DNA of 33,617 nucleotides from an uncultured Pelagibacteraceae bacterium (GTDB lineage: Bacteria > Pseudomonadota > Alphaproteobacteria > Pelagibacterales > Pelagibacteraceae), in NCBI GenBank assembly GCA_902596045.1, contig CACJSJ010000011.1, forward strand, positions 1 to 33,617. The letters run 5' to 3'. Below, piece after piece: positions 9,091-16,036 of the stretch. Each line of letters opens with the position of its first letter. Position 1 is the first letter of the stretch. The notes beneath the pieces are model-generated. The model saw only the letters and a list, made by a program, of their open reading frames with translations, was not told the origin of the DNA and did no database searches. The translations under genes and the position numbers were made by a program.

Positions 9091-9955
9091 AAAGATCCTT
9101 TAGATATATAATTACAGCAATCCAAATAATAATAAAACTTACAAATTTTATAATTGAAAAGTCCTCATTGTAATAAAAATAACCTAAAATGAACTGTAAA
9201 GTTGGTGTTATATAAAAAATCATACCTGTTGGTCCTAGTCCTATGAGTTCAACACCCCTGACATATAGGAATAAAGGAATCACTGTCATGGGTCCAGCTA
9301 AAATTAGAAATAAGCTTAAACCTGGATTTGAAAAGCCGAAATCGTTTACTCCTGCTTTTGTTATGAGGTAAAAAGCTGCTAAAGCAAAGGGTAGAATATA
9401 TAAACTTTCAATTAATAAACCTATATCAGTATCTACATCTATTTTTTTTCTAATAAGATTATAAAAAGCCCAACTAAATGCTACAATCAATCCAACCCAT
9501 GGTAAACTTTTTAAATTAAAAAAAATTAAGATTAAAATTGATATTGAAACCAAGATAATTGAAAAAATTCTTTTTTTATTTAATTTTTCTTTAAAAAAGA
9601 TATATCCTAATAAAACACTTATAATCGGCATAATAAAATAACCAAAACTAGCATCTATAATTCTTTCTGTTGCCACTGCATATATCCAAACAGCCCAATT
9701 AATAAAAATTAAAAAACCAGAAATAAATAACCCAAATAAATAATTTTTATTTTTAATAATTTTTTTAAAAAGACTCCATTTTGAAAAAAATGTAGTAGTC
9801 AAAAGCAACATTACGGCAGTCCATAAACATCTATGAACAACTAATTCAATATGACCTATGAAGGATACATAATGAAAATATATAACACCTATAAAACCCC
9901 ACCAAAAAGATCCTAGAGATGTTAATAAAAGGCCTTTATTAAATTGATTTTTCAT
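9077..9955 (-). CDS. rarD: RarD/EamA-family transporter
   Basis: Integral membrane protein of the drug/metabolite transporter superfamily, RarD subgroup. About ten hydrophobic helices make up nearly the whole 292 residues. Recognisable RarD stretches are SFWWGFIGVIYFHYV at the N-terminus, HRCLWTAV near residue 45 and GLGPTGMIFYITPTLQF near the C-terminus. The substrate is not defined for the family. It is the promoter-proximal gene of the nine-gene minus-strand cluster that ends at 1608; the promoter should lie in the 58 bases before it. Confidence 0.9.
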   Translation of the reverse strand: MKNQFNKGLLLTSLGSFWWGFIGVIYFHYVSFIGHIELVVHRCLWTAVMLLLTTTFFSKWSLFKKIIKNKNYLFGLFISGFLIFINWAVWIYAVATERIIDASFGYFIMPIISVLLGYIFFKEKLNKKRIFSIILVSISILILIFFNLKSLPWVGLIVAFSWAFYNLIRKKIDVDTDIGLLIESLYILPFALAAFYLITKAGVNDFGFSNPGLSLFLILAGPMTVIPLFLYVRGVELIGLGPTGMIFYITPTLQFILGYFYYNEDFSIIKFVSFIIIWIAVIIYLKDLYETN

Positions 9956-9976
9956 AGTTTTAATAAGTGAACTTAA

Positions 9977-9994
9977 ATATTTATATATAAATAT
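9977..9994. repeat. 18-bp perfect AT palindrome
   Basis: ATATTTATATATAAATAT is its own reverse complement. It sits in the 58-base gap between the epimerase stop and the rarD start, 22 bases upstream of the rarD ATG on the minus strand. It could be an operator or a promoter-melting element of the rarD operon, or a weak hairpin after the sugar genes. In such AT-rich DNA chance is a real alternative. Confidence 0.4.
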
Positions 9995-10013
9995 AAAACT
10001 AAAATAATGATAA

Positions 10014-10982
10014 TTAATAATCTTTAAAAAAGTTAATGTTAGATTTGTACCAGCTTAAAGTTTTTCTCAAACCATTTTCTAAATTAGTTTTTTGTTTCCA
10101 TTTAAGTTCTTTACAAATTTTATTATAATTAAGTTTTTGACTTAATATTTCTTTTTTAGATGAATTAAGTATTTTTATTTTAATGTCATTCTTATTTATT
10201 ATTTTTGAAATTTTATTTATCATTTTAAAAACATTCATATTATATTTAGAGCCTACATTATATATTCTGAGGTTTTGTTTGCCTTTAGTCAAAGATTTCA
10301 TTGTAAGATAATAAGCATTTACTGCATCATCTATGTACAGATAATCTCTAACAAGTTTACCACTAGATCTTATTTTAAAGATTTTTTTTTTGATAACAGA
10401 AATTATAAAACCATTAATTAATCTATTCCTATTTAAGTCACCGGGTCCATATAAATTGGCACAACGTAATATTCCAATTTTTAAATTATATGTTTTGGCA
10501 TAAGATTGACAAATCAAATCTGCACATGATTTAGATACGTCATAAGGAAATATTGAGTTGAGACAAGTATCTTCTGTATAACTTTTCTTACCTACTTCCC
10601 CATATGCTTTATCAGAAGAACTATATATAAATATAATTTTTTTATTGATATTATTTATAATATTAAGGAAATTTAGAGTTCCATTAATATTATTGTCATA
10701 TGTGTAACCAGGATTTTTTAGAGCCTCTAAAACTTGCGTTACAGCTCCGGTATGAAAAATAATATCTATTTTTTTGTTTAATATAATTTTTTTGATTAAA
10801 TCTTTATTTAGATAATCGCCCAAAAAAACTCTGTCCTTTTTAATGTTTAAATAATTTTTTTTTAGAAAATTTCTTTTTTTATCAAGTATGAAAACGTTAT
10901 ATTTTTTTTTGTTTAAGAAATTATAAAGATTACTTCCTAATAATCCAAAACCACCGGTAATAAGTATATTTTTTGTTTTCAT
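10014..10982 (-). CDS. NAD-dependent sugar epimerase/dehydratase (CDP-glucose 4,6-dehydratase-like)
   Basis: Extended short-chain dehydrogenase acting on a nucleotide sugar. The NAD-binding glycines GxxGxxG are Gly10, Gly13 and Gly16. The catalytic Tyr147-x3-Lys151 lies in PYDVSK, with the serine cluster SSSDKAYG at 121-128. The stretches PYDVSKSCADL and RCANLYGPGDLNRNRLI resemble CDP-glucose 4,6-dehydratase (RfbG) more than GalE or RmlB, which fits the upstream nucleotidyltransferase. Likely role: making a deoxysugar for surface polysaccharide (inference). Its start overlaps the nucleotidyltransferase stop (ATGA). The coding sequence is even richer in A/T and Lys/Asn/Ile than the flanking core genes, hinting at acquisition. 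Confidence 0.8.
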   Translation of the reverse strand: MKTKNILITGGFGLLGSNLYNFLNKKKYNVFILDKKRNFLKKNYLNIKKDRVFLGDYLNKDLIKKIILNKKIDIIFHTGAVTQVLEALKNPGYTYDNNINGTLNFLNIINNINKKIIFIYSSSDKAYGEVGKKSYTEDTCLNSIFPYDVSKSCADLICQSYAKTYNLKIGILRCANLYGPGDLNRNRLINGFIISVIKKKIFKIRSSGKLVRDYLYIDDAVNAYYLTMKSLTKGKQNLRIYNVGSKYNMNVFKMINKISKIINKNDIKIKILNSSKKEILSQKLNYNKICKELKWKQKTNLENGLRKTLSWYKSNINFFKDY

Positions 10983-11758
10983 AGATTTTTAAAAAAATTT
11001 TTATTTTTTTTGAATAACTTTTTTATATCAAGTAAATCTTTTTGTGTATTAACAGTAAAGTGAAATTCTTTATGCATATAAGATGCTAATTGTAACTTTT
11101 TAGATAATTTTGGAAGAAACTGAGTTTCTAAATCATCTTTTTTATTAAAAGTAGAACTAGAAAATAAATTTTTTTTAAAAAAATAAAAACCGATATTGAT
11201 TGGATTATTCATAATTGGTTTTTCAATAAAACTTGTTATTCTATTTTTTTTATCAATTTTTAAATGTCCATAAGGTGATCTTTCATTAAAGGATGTTAAT
11301 ACAGCTAATATATTCTTTTTTTTGAATAAGGTCAGTTGTTTTTTAAAATTAATATTTGCAAAAATATCTCCATAACAAACTCCAAATAATTTACTTTTAT
11401 TTAGGAATTTTAATGATTTAATAATTCTGTTTAATTTATTTGTACTTACACCTGCATCAAACAATATGATATTTAACTTTTCTTTTGATAAATCATAATT
11501 TGCACTCTTTATGATATTTAGATTATATCTTTTGATATTTTTTTTGTTATTAAAAAAATTTATAAAAAATTTTTTTTTATAACCGAGAGGTAATATAAAA
11601 AAATTAAAACCATTTTTAAAATAATACAGCATAACTTCGACAATAATGGGATGTTTTGAAACTTTTGATAGTTGTTTTGGAGAATTTGATTTTCCTATGA
11701 ACCTCTCTCCTTTTCCGCCAGATAATACTATGATTGGAATTTGTTTATGACTTTGCAT
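10979..11758 (-). CDS. Sugar-1-phosphate nucleotidyltransferase (RfbF-like)
   Basis: Nucleotidyltransferase that activates a sugar 1-phosphate with an NTP. The signature loop reads LSGGKGER at residues 12-19, followed by PKQ at 27-29; the later motifs CYGDIF and FIEKP mark the metal- and sugar-binding positions. The pattern GFNFFILPLGYKKKFF and the later DAGVSTNKLNRI resemble glucose-1-phosphate cytidylyltransferase (RfbF), which works directly before the dehydratase encoded next. It is the first gene of a two-gene operon, divergent from the Rieske gene. Alternatives are other NTP-transferases of the same fold; CTP use is inferred, not seen. Confidence 0.76.
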   Translation of the reverse strand: MQSHKQIPIIVLSGGKGERFIGKSNSPKQLSKVSKHPIIVEVMLYYFKNGFNFFILPLGYKKKFFINFFNNKKNIKRYNLNIIKSANYDLSKEKLNIILFDAGVSTNKLNRIIKSLKFLNKSKLFGVCYGDIFANINFKKQLTLFKKKNILAVLTSFNERSPYGHLKIDKKNRITSFIEKPIMNNPINIGFYFFKKNLFSSSTFNKKDDLETQFLPKLSKKLQLASYMHKEFHFTVNTQKDLLDIKKLFKKNKNFFKNL

Positions 11759-11845
11759 CTAAAAATAAATACAATTAAATATAGATAAGTAAATAAAATT
11801 TTTATTCATAAAATAACATAGGATAAATAGACTATTTTATAGTTG

Positions 11846-11863
11846 AATTAAATCATTTTAATT
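11846..11863. repeat. AT-rich inverted repeat in divergent spacer
   Basis: The arms AATTAAA and TTTAATT are perfect 7-base inverted repeats around TCAT. They lie in the 175-base spacer (11759-11933) between the nucleotidyltransferase start and the Rieske start. I see no RNA gene or ORF of substance in this spacer, so it should hold both divergent promoters. Low complexity makes a chance origin possible. Confidence 0.3.
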
Positions 11864-11874
11864 ATAAAAATAAA

Positions 11875-11925
11875 TTGATGAATATAAGTATATGAAAGAT
11901 TCATATAAATCGATTTAATCATCAA
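11875..11925. promoter_or_regulatory. Nested inverted repeats upstream of the Rieske operon (candidate operator)
   Basis: The inner repeat TATATGAA-AGA-TTCATATA (11889-11907) is perfect over 8 bases per arm. It is flanked by a second perfect pair, TTGATGA (11875-11881) and TCATCAA (11919-11925), with nearly the same centre. A further 10-base palindrome AAATCGATTT lies at 11907-11916. The block ends 8 bases before the Rieske ATG. Its symmetry suggests binding of a dimeric regulator, or an mRNA leader hairpin; neither is proven. Confidence 0.45.
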
Positions 11926-11933
11926 AAAAGTTT

Positions 11934-12254
11934 ATGAAAAAAATTAAAGTAGGAACAATAGAAGATTTAAAAAAAAATAATCAATTTTCAAAATGGATTG
12001 ATGATCATGATGTTTTGGTTTTTTTTCATAATAATAAAATAAGAGCATTTTCTAATATATGCCCCCACTTTGGTGGGCCTATTGGCTATCATGAAATTAA
12101 AAAAAATAAATCAGGGGATAATGTTTTTACTTGTCTTTGGCATAATTTAGAGTTCAAAGTTGAAGATGGAAAATGTGTACAACACAAAAATTTAGAATTG
12201 AGAGAATATGATGTTTTGGTTGAAGGAGATGACATACTGGTATATTTAAACTAA
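11934..12254 (+). CDS. Rieske [2Fe-2S] protein, stand-alone domain
   Basis: Small (106 aa) soluble Rieske iron-sulfur protein. The two cluster-binding boxes are Cys43-Pro-His45 and Cys67-Leu-Trp-His70, separated by 21 residues; this is a little longer than in typical oxygenase Rieske domains because of a Lys-rich insert (about 53-62). There is no signal or membrane anchor, so it is cytoplasmic and unlike the bc1-complex Rieske protein. The next gene starts two bases after its stop and carries the iron-site motif of Rieske oxygenase catalytic domains. The pair therefore looks like one oxygenase alpha subunit encoded by two genes. A ferredoxin role for another oxygenase is the alternative. Confidence 0.9.
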   Translation: MKKIKVGTIEDLKKNNQFSKWIDDHDVLVFFHNNKIRAFSNICPHFGGPIGYHEIKKNKSGDNVFTCLWHNLEFKVEDGKCVQHKNLELREYDVLVEGDDILVYLN

Positions 12255-12256
12255 AA

Positions 12257-12898
12257 ATGAAAAAAATATATTTAACATCAGTTTCAGAAGCTTTTGCTGA
12301 ATATCCTAAAAATTTACTTTTATGGAATTATTGGGATCATGAACATGTTGTTGGGACTCACTTTCTTCATTATAGGAAAGTTAAAATTTTATATGAAGAT
12401 GAAAAAGTTTGCTATTCTGAGAGAGAAGCAAAAATGCCCTTCATTCCATTTTATTTAAATGAAAAATCACTAGCTGTACTTGAAAATGAAAATAGAATGA
12501 TAAGTTGGCATAGTGCAATATTTGATCTTATTCGTTTAAAACAAATTTTTCAGTTTGAGGAAGTTGGTCAAAAATGTAAAGTGATAAGATCTGATTTTTT
12601 AGAAGTTCCTAATTTTTTAAGTTTTTTACAACCAATGTTTAACAAGATTATGAAAAAATGGTTTATTGAAGTTTGGAATGAAGATATGCCAATGCGTGAA
12701 AGAAGATTTAAAGTTTGGAAATTAGGCTTTAAAGATTTTAAAGGTGTAGATTATATAAATGATAAAAATTTAAATAAAAATATTAATGTTAGTAGACCTT
12801 ATGCATTAAAATTACCTTTGCCTAAAATTACAAAAATAAAAGATGAAGGGAGTTTTAGAAAGTTTAAAAAAAGTAAACACCTTGGGTATGGACTGTAA
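12257..12898 (+). CDS. Putative Rieske oxygenase catalytic-domain protein (mononuclear iron)
   Basis: 213-residue protein that lacks a Rieske domain but shows the motif of ring-hydroxylating oxygenase alpha-subunit catalytic domains: Asp27-x2-His30-x4-His35 (WDHEHVVGTH), the exact spacing of D205/H208/H213 in naphthalene dioxygenase. A later EDMPMRE (Glu142-Asp143) resembles the family's ED-x2-x-E segment, which gives the third iron ligand (Asp143 here). The sequence before the motif, NLLLWNYWD, resembles the NWKLxxENxxD entry strand. The domain is shorter than usual. Substrate unknown; hydroxylation or demethylation of a small molecule is an inference. Translational coupling to the Rieske gene is likely, with a two-base gap. 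Confidence 0.72.
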   Translation: MKKIYLTSVSEAFAEYPKNLLLWNYWDHEHVVGTHFLHYRKVKILYEDEKVCYSEREAKMPFIPFYLNEKSLAVLENENRMISWHSAIFDLIRLKQIFQFEEVGQKCKVIRSDFLEVPNFLSFLQPMFNKIMKKWFIEVWNEDMPMRERRFKVWKLGFKDFKGVDYINDKNLNKNINVSRPYALKLPLPKITKIKDEGSFRKFKKSKHLGYGL

Positions 12899-12958
12899 CT
12901 TCTCTCTATCAATAAAATTAGACTTAATTATCAAATTTCATTAAATAGACTTTGTTTT

Positions 12959-12987
12959 TTGTTGAATTTAAATATTTTACTTATAAA
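12959..12987 (+). promoter_or_regulatory. Likely promoter of tRNA-Ser
   Basis: TTGTTG (12959-12964) and TATAAA (12982-12987) are separated by 17 bases, a good sigma70-type pair. The predicted start is about 5 bases before the mature tRNA 5' end at 12998. The 99-base gap after the catalytic-domain gene holds nothing else I can support. Confidence 0.55.
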
Positions 12988-12997
12988 ACCTTGCTAC

Positions 12998-13087
12998 GGA
13001 GAGATGGCTGAGCGGTTGAAAGCACCGGTCTTGAAAACCGGCAAAGGGGCAACTCTTTCCTGGGTTCGAATCCCAGTCTCTCCGCCA
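12998..13087 (+). tRNA. tRNA-Ser(UGA)
   Basis: Class II tRNA of 90 bases including an encoded CCA. The acceptor stem GGAGAGA pairs with TCTCTCC (13077-13083), followed by discriminator G and CCA. The anticodon stem CCGGT/ACCGG encloses CTTGAAA, giving anticodon TGA at 13032-13034. A long variable arm (AAAG...CTTT) and the T-loop GGTTCGAATCC confirm serine. The CCA ends directly against the last base of the convergent sdhE gene. A run of six T (13091-13096) just after it might act in termination. Confidence 0.97.
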
Positions 13088-13351
13088 TTATTTTTTATAC
13101 TCGTAATCTTTAAATAACTTAAAAATTTCAGATTTTATAATATCTGTTTTAAAAGGAAGACCATTATAAAATTTATACAATGTATCGTCATCAACATCTA
13201 AAAATTTTTCTAATTCATTTAGCTGAATTTCGTTAAATTCATCAATATTAGATTGAACAAAACTTCCTATTAATTTATCCATTTCTTTAGTACCTCGATA
13301 CTGAGATCTATAAATTAATCTTTTTTTTAAATTAGTTATTTCGTTATTCAT
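13088..13351 (-). CDS. sdhE: FAD assembly factor SdhE
   Basis: Small (87 aa) chaperone that promotes covalent FAD attachment to the succinate dehydrogenase flavoprotein. The hallmark RGxxEMD is present as Arg19-Gly20-x2-Glu23-Met24-Asp25 (YRGTKEMD), and the C-terminal helical part LNELEKFLDVDDDTLYKFYNG is typical of the YgfY/SDHAF2 fold. The neighbour recG, divergent, is the usual alphaproteobacterial companion. Only 22 bases separate its ATG from that of recG, and its stop directly abuts the tRNA-Ser 3' end. Confidence 0.92.
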   Translation of the reverse strand: MNNEITNLKKRLIYRSQYRGTKEMDKLIGSFVQSNIDEFNEIQLNELEKFLDVDDDTLYKFYNGLPFKTDIIKSEIFKLFKDYEYKK

Positions 13352-13373
13352 TAATTATTTATAATAATATGAA
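13352..13373. promoter_or_regulatory. 22-base divergent spacer between sdhE and recG with -10-like boxes
   Basis: The whole divergent spacer contains TATAAT on the plus strand (13360-13365), about 8 bases before the recG ATG, and TATAAA on the minus strand (13363-13358), about 7 bases before the sdhE ATG. If these are used, both transcripts would start at or next to the start codon (leaderless). Clear -35 boxes are not evident and would lie inside the opposite coding regions. Confidence 0.4.
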
Positions 13374-15422
13374 ATGAGTATTAATACATATAAATATTTA
13401 TTATCAGATCTTAAAAACCTTAAAGGTGTCGGGTCAAAAACTTACAGCATACTTAAAAAGAAAAAAATTAGTAATATATTTGATCTACTATGGCGATTAC
13501 CTAAATCTTATACAGATAGAACTAAATCTACTAAAATTTGTGATCTTAAAATCGGTGATATTCAAACAATAACTTTAGTCCCATATAAATATAATTTTCC
13601 AAGAATAAGAAATCTACCTAATAGAATATATTGTAAAGATGAAACAGGTGAAATGGATTGTGTTTTTTTCAATAGTTATGAAGGATATATAAAAAAAATT
13701 TTACCTTTAAATAAAGAAGTAACTGTAAGTGGAAAAGTTGGACGATTTCAAAACAAATACCAAATTATAAACCCAAAATATATTTCAGAAAATGCGTCGC
13801 TAATAAAAGATAAACACAAAAAATACTCTTTAACAGATGGGATTTCAGAAAAAGTATATAACAGAATTATAAATCAAATATTATCTAATATTCCAAAATT
13901 AGAGGAATGGCATGAGGAAAATATTCTTAAAAAATTTGATAATATCTCTTGGAACAATTCTATTATTGAACTTCATAAACCAGAAAATATTGGAAAATAT
14001 CAATCTAATTTTTATCAAAGATTAGCATATGATGAAATTTTAGCATCCTTTATGGTGCATTCAGAAATTAGAAAGAAGATAAAGAAAATAAAAAAACAAA
14101 AAAAGGTTTTTAATCATATTGACCAAAATTCTTTATTTTCTAAATTAGATTTTGATTTAACTAATGATCAAAAAACATCTCTTATCGAAATAAATCAAGA
14201 CCTCAAATCTAATCAAAAAATGTTTAGATTGCTTCAAGGTGATGTTGGAAGTGGTAAGACAATAGTAGCATTAACTGCAGCTTACAATGTTATTAAATCA
14301 GGATTTCAAGTTGCAGTAATGGCACCAACTGAAATACTTGCTAGACAACATTTTCAACTTGCTAAAAATATTTTTGATAAAAAGATAAGAATAGAGATTC
14401 TTTCTAGTAAATCTGAGTATAAAGAAAAAAAAAGAATTCTAAAAAAATTATCTAATAATGAAGCAGATATAGTATTTGGCACCCATGCAATATTTCAAAA
14501 AAAAGTTATTTTTAATAATCTTGGTTTAATAATTATTGATGAACAACATAAGTTTGGTGTTAATCAAAGAAAAAAACTTTCGGATAAAGGAGGTGATAAT
14601 TGTGATGTTTTATTAATGACAGCAACGCCGATACCAAGAACATTAACAATGACAATTTATGGAGATATGGATTTGTCTATTATAAGAGAAAAGCCCAAAT
14701 CAAGAAAAGAAGTTAAAACATATAGTAAATTAGAAAATAAAATTAGCGATGTATTAAGATTTATTAAAAAAGAAATAAATAATCAAAATCAAATTTTTTG
14801 GGTATGTCCACTAATTGAAGAGTCCAAAAAACTAGATCATTCATCAGCTGTAGAAAAATATAATTATTTAAAAAAAAAATTTCCTGACCAGGTTGCATTA
14901 TTACATGGTAAAACTGGTATTGAAGAAAAAGAAAAAATATTAAACAAATTTTTAAATCAGAAAATTAAGATATTGGTATCAACTACTATAATAGAAGTTG
15001 GTATAGATTTTCCGAATGCGAATGTAATAGTAATAGAAAATGCAAATAAATTTGGGCTCTCTCAACTTCATCAATTACGAGGAAGAGTTGGAAGAGGTCA
15101 GAAACAATCAACTTGTATATTAATGTTTAAGTCGTCTTTAACAGAAAATGCAAAAAAACGACTTAATATATTAAAAAATTCAACAGATGGATTTGTAATT
15201 TCAGAGGAAGATATGAAATTGAGAGGTTTTGGTGACATTCTTGGATTTAAACAAAGTGGAATTAAAATGTTTAGATTGGCAGATCCAATACATAATAATG
15301 ATCTCTTCGAGCTCGCTGAAAAAGAAATAAAAAAAATGGAAAAAAATGAGGTTGATATAAATAAATATAAAACTTTAATAAAATTATACGATCAAGCAGA
15401 TGTTATAAATGATATTGTTTAA
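13374..15422 (+). CDS. recG: ATP-dependent DNA helicase RecG
   Basis: Superfamily 2 helicase that remodels stalled forks and Holliday junctions. The N-terminal wedge/OB domain spans roughly residues 1-200 (LKNLKGVGSKTYSILKK; LPKSYTDR). Helicase motif I is GDVGSGKT at 289-296 and motif II is DEQH at 389-392. The motif III TATPIPRT and the motif VI stretch QLRGRVGRG are both intact. The C-terminal part ends with the RecG-type FGDILGFKQSG. 682 aa is full length. The first ATG is used. Its TAA shares the palindrome TTAA with the stop of the convergent DUF502 gene. Confidence 0.97.
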   Translation: MSINTYKYLLSDLKNLKGVGSKTYSILKKKKISNIFDLLWRLPKSYTDRTKSTKICDLKIGDIQTITLVPYKYNFPRIRNLPNRIYCKDETGEMDCVFFNSYEGYIKKILPLNKEVTVSGKVGRFQNKYQIINPKYISENASLIKDKHKKYSLTDGISEKVYNRIINQILSNIPKLEEWHEENILKKFDNISWNNSIIELHKPENIGKYQSNFYQRLAYDEILASFMVHSEIRKKIKKIKKQKKVFNHIDQNSLFSKLDFDLTNDQKTSLIEINQDLKSNQKMFRLLQGDVGSGKTIVALTAAYNVIKSGFQVAVMAPTEILARQHFQLAKNIFDKKIRIEILSSKSEYKEKKRILKKLSNNEADIVFGTHAIFQKKVIFNNLGLIIIDEQHKFGVNQRKKLSDKGGDNCDVLLMTATPIPRTLTMTIYGDMDLSIIREKPKSRKEVKTYSKLENKISDVLRFIKKEINNQNQIFWVCPLIEESKKLDHSSAVEKYNYLKKKFPDQVALLHGKTGIEEKEKILNKFLNQKIKILVSTTIIEVGIDFPNANVIVIENANKFGLSQLHQLRGRVGRGQKQSTCILMFKSSLTENAKKRLNILKNSTDGFVISEEDMKLRGFGDILGFKQSGIKMFRLADPIHNNDLFELAEKEIKKMEKNEVDINKYKTLIKLYDQADVINDIV

Positions 15423-16036
15423 TTTTTTCCAGATGATGTACCAGCAGAAACAATAAATTTTGACGCTTCTTCAAAAGTCATATTTAAATATATAACCTCA
15501 TCTATTGGAAACATTAACAAAAAACCACTTGTAGGATTTGGGGTGGTTGGAACAAATACGTTAATAAGTTTTTGTTTGGTTTTAACAGCCATTTCACCAG
15601 TATTTTCTTTTGTAGCAAATCCTACAGCCCAAACGCCTTTTCTAGGATATTCAATTAATACAACACTTTTTTTATCACTATCTTTATTAGAAAAGGTTTC
15701 AGTCATTTGAGAAATGGCTGTGTAAATTGTTCTTAACAATGGAATTCTTTTGAACAAATCATCAATGAGTTTTAATATCTTTTTACCAAAAAAAGATAAA
15801 GAGAGACCGCCAACAAATGTAATAAATAAAATAGAAATTATAATCTCTATTCCTGGAATAGAGTAAGGTAAATAATTATTTGGATTTATATTTTGGGGAA
15901 TTACTTTTGATGAGAGGCTAATCAAAAATTTACTTAAATAGAGAGTAAAACCAATAGGAATTAAGACAACTACACCAGCAATAAAATAATTTCTTAAAAT
16001 TAATCCTAATGATTTTCTTTTAGACTTTTTATTCAT
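15419..16036 (-). CDS. DUF502 family membrane protein
   Basis: Member of the DUF502 family, which has no assigned biochemical function. Two transmembrane helices are visible at about residues 14-37 and 61-84, followed by a soluble domain with the family's recognisable stretches RIPLLRTIYTAISQM, VLIEYPRKGVWAVGF and VFVPTTPNPTSGFLLM. The N-terminus is Lys/Arg-rich, so it is predicted to be cytoplasmic. 205 aa is typical. Location beside recG is common in alphaproteobacteria. A 25-codon hydrophobic ORF ends immediately before its ATG (TAAATG). Confidence 0.88.
   Translation of the reverse strand: MNKKSKRKSLGLILRNYFIAGVVVLIPIGFTLYLSKFLISLSSKVIPQNINPNNYLPYSIPGIEIIISILFITFVGGLSLSFFGKKILKLIDDLFKRIPLLRTIYTAISQMTETFSNKDSDKKSVVLIEYPRKGVWAVGFATKENTGEMAVKTKQKLINVFVPTTPNPTSGFLLMFPIDEVIYLNMTFEEASKFIVSAGTSSGKN

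Noticed and set aside
11759-11933. Small RNA or riboswitch in the divergent spacer
   Set aside because: Only AT-rich inverted repeats are seen; no GC-rich helices or known riboswitch core.
12233-12257. Frameshift as the cause of the separate Rieske and catalytic genes
   Set aside because: Not excluded, but the Rieske domain ends naturally (ILVYLN) before its stop and the next gene has its own ATG; there is no leftover homologous sequence pointing to a broken frame.
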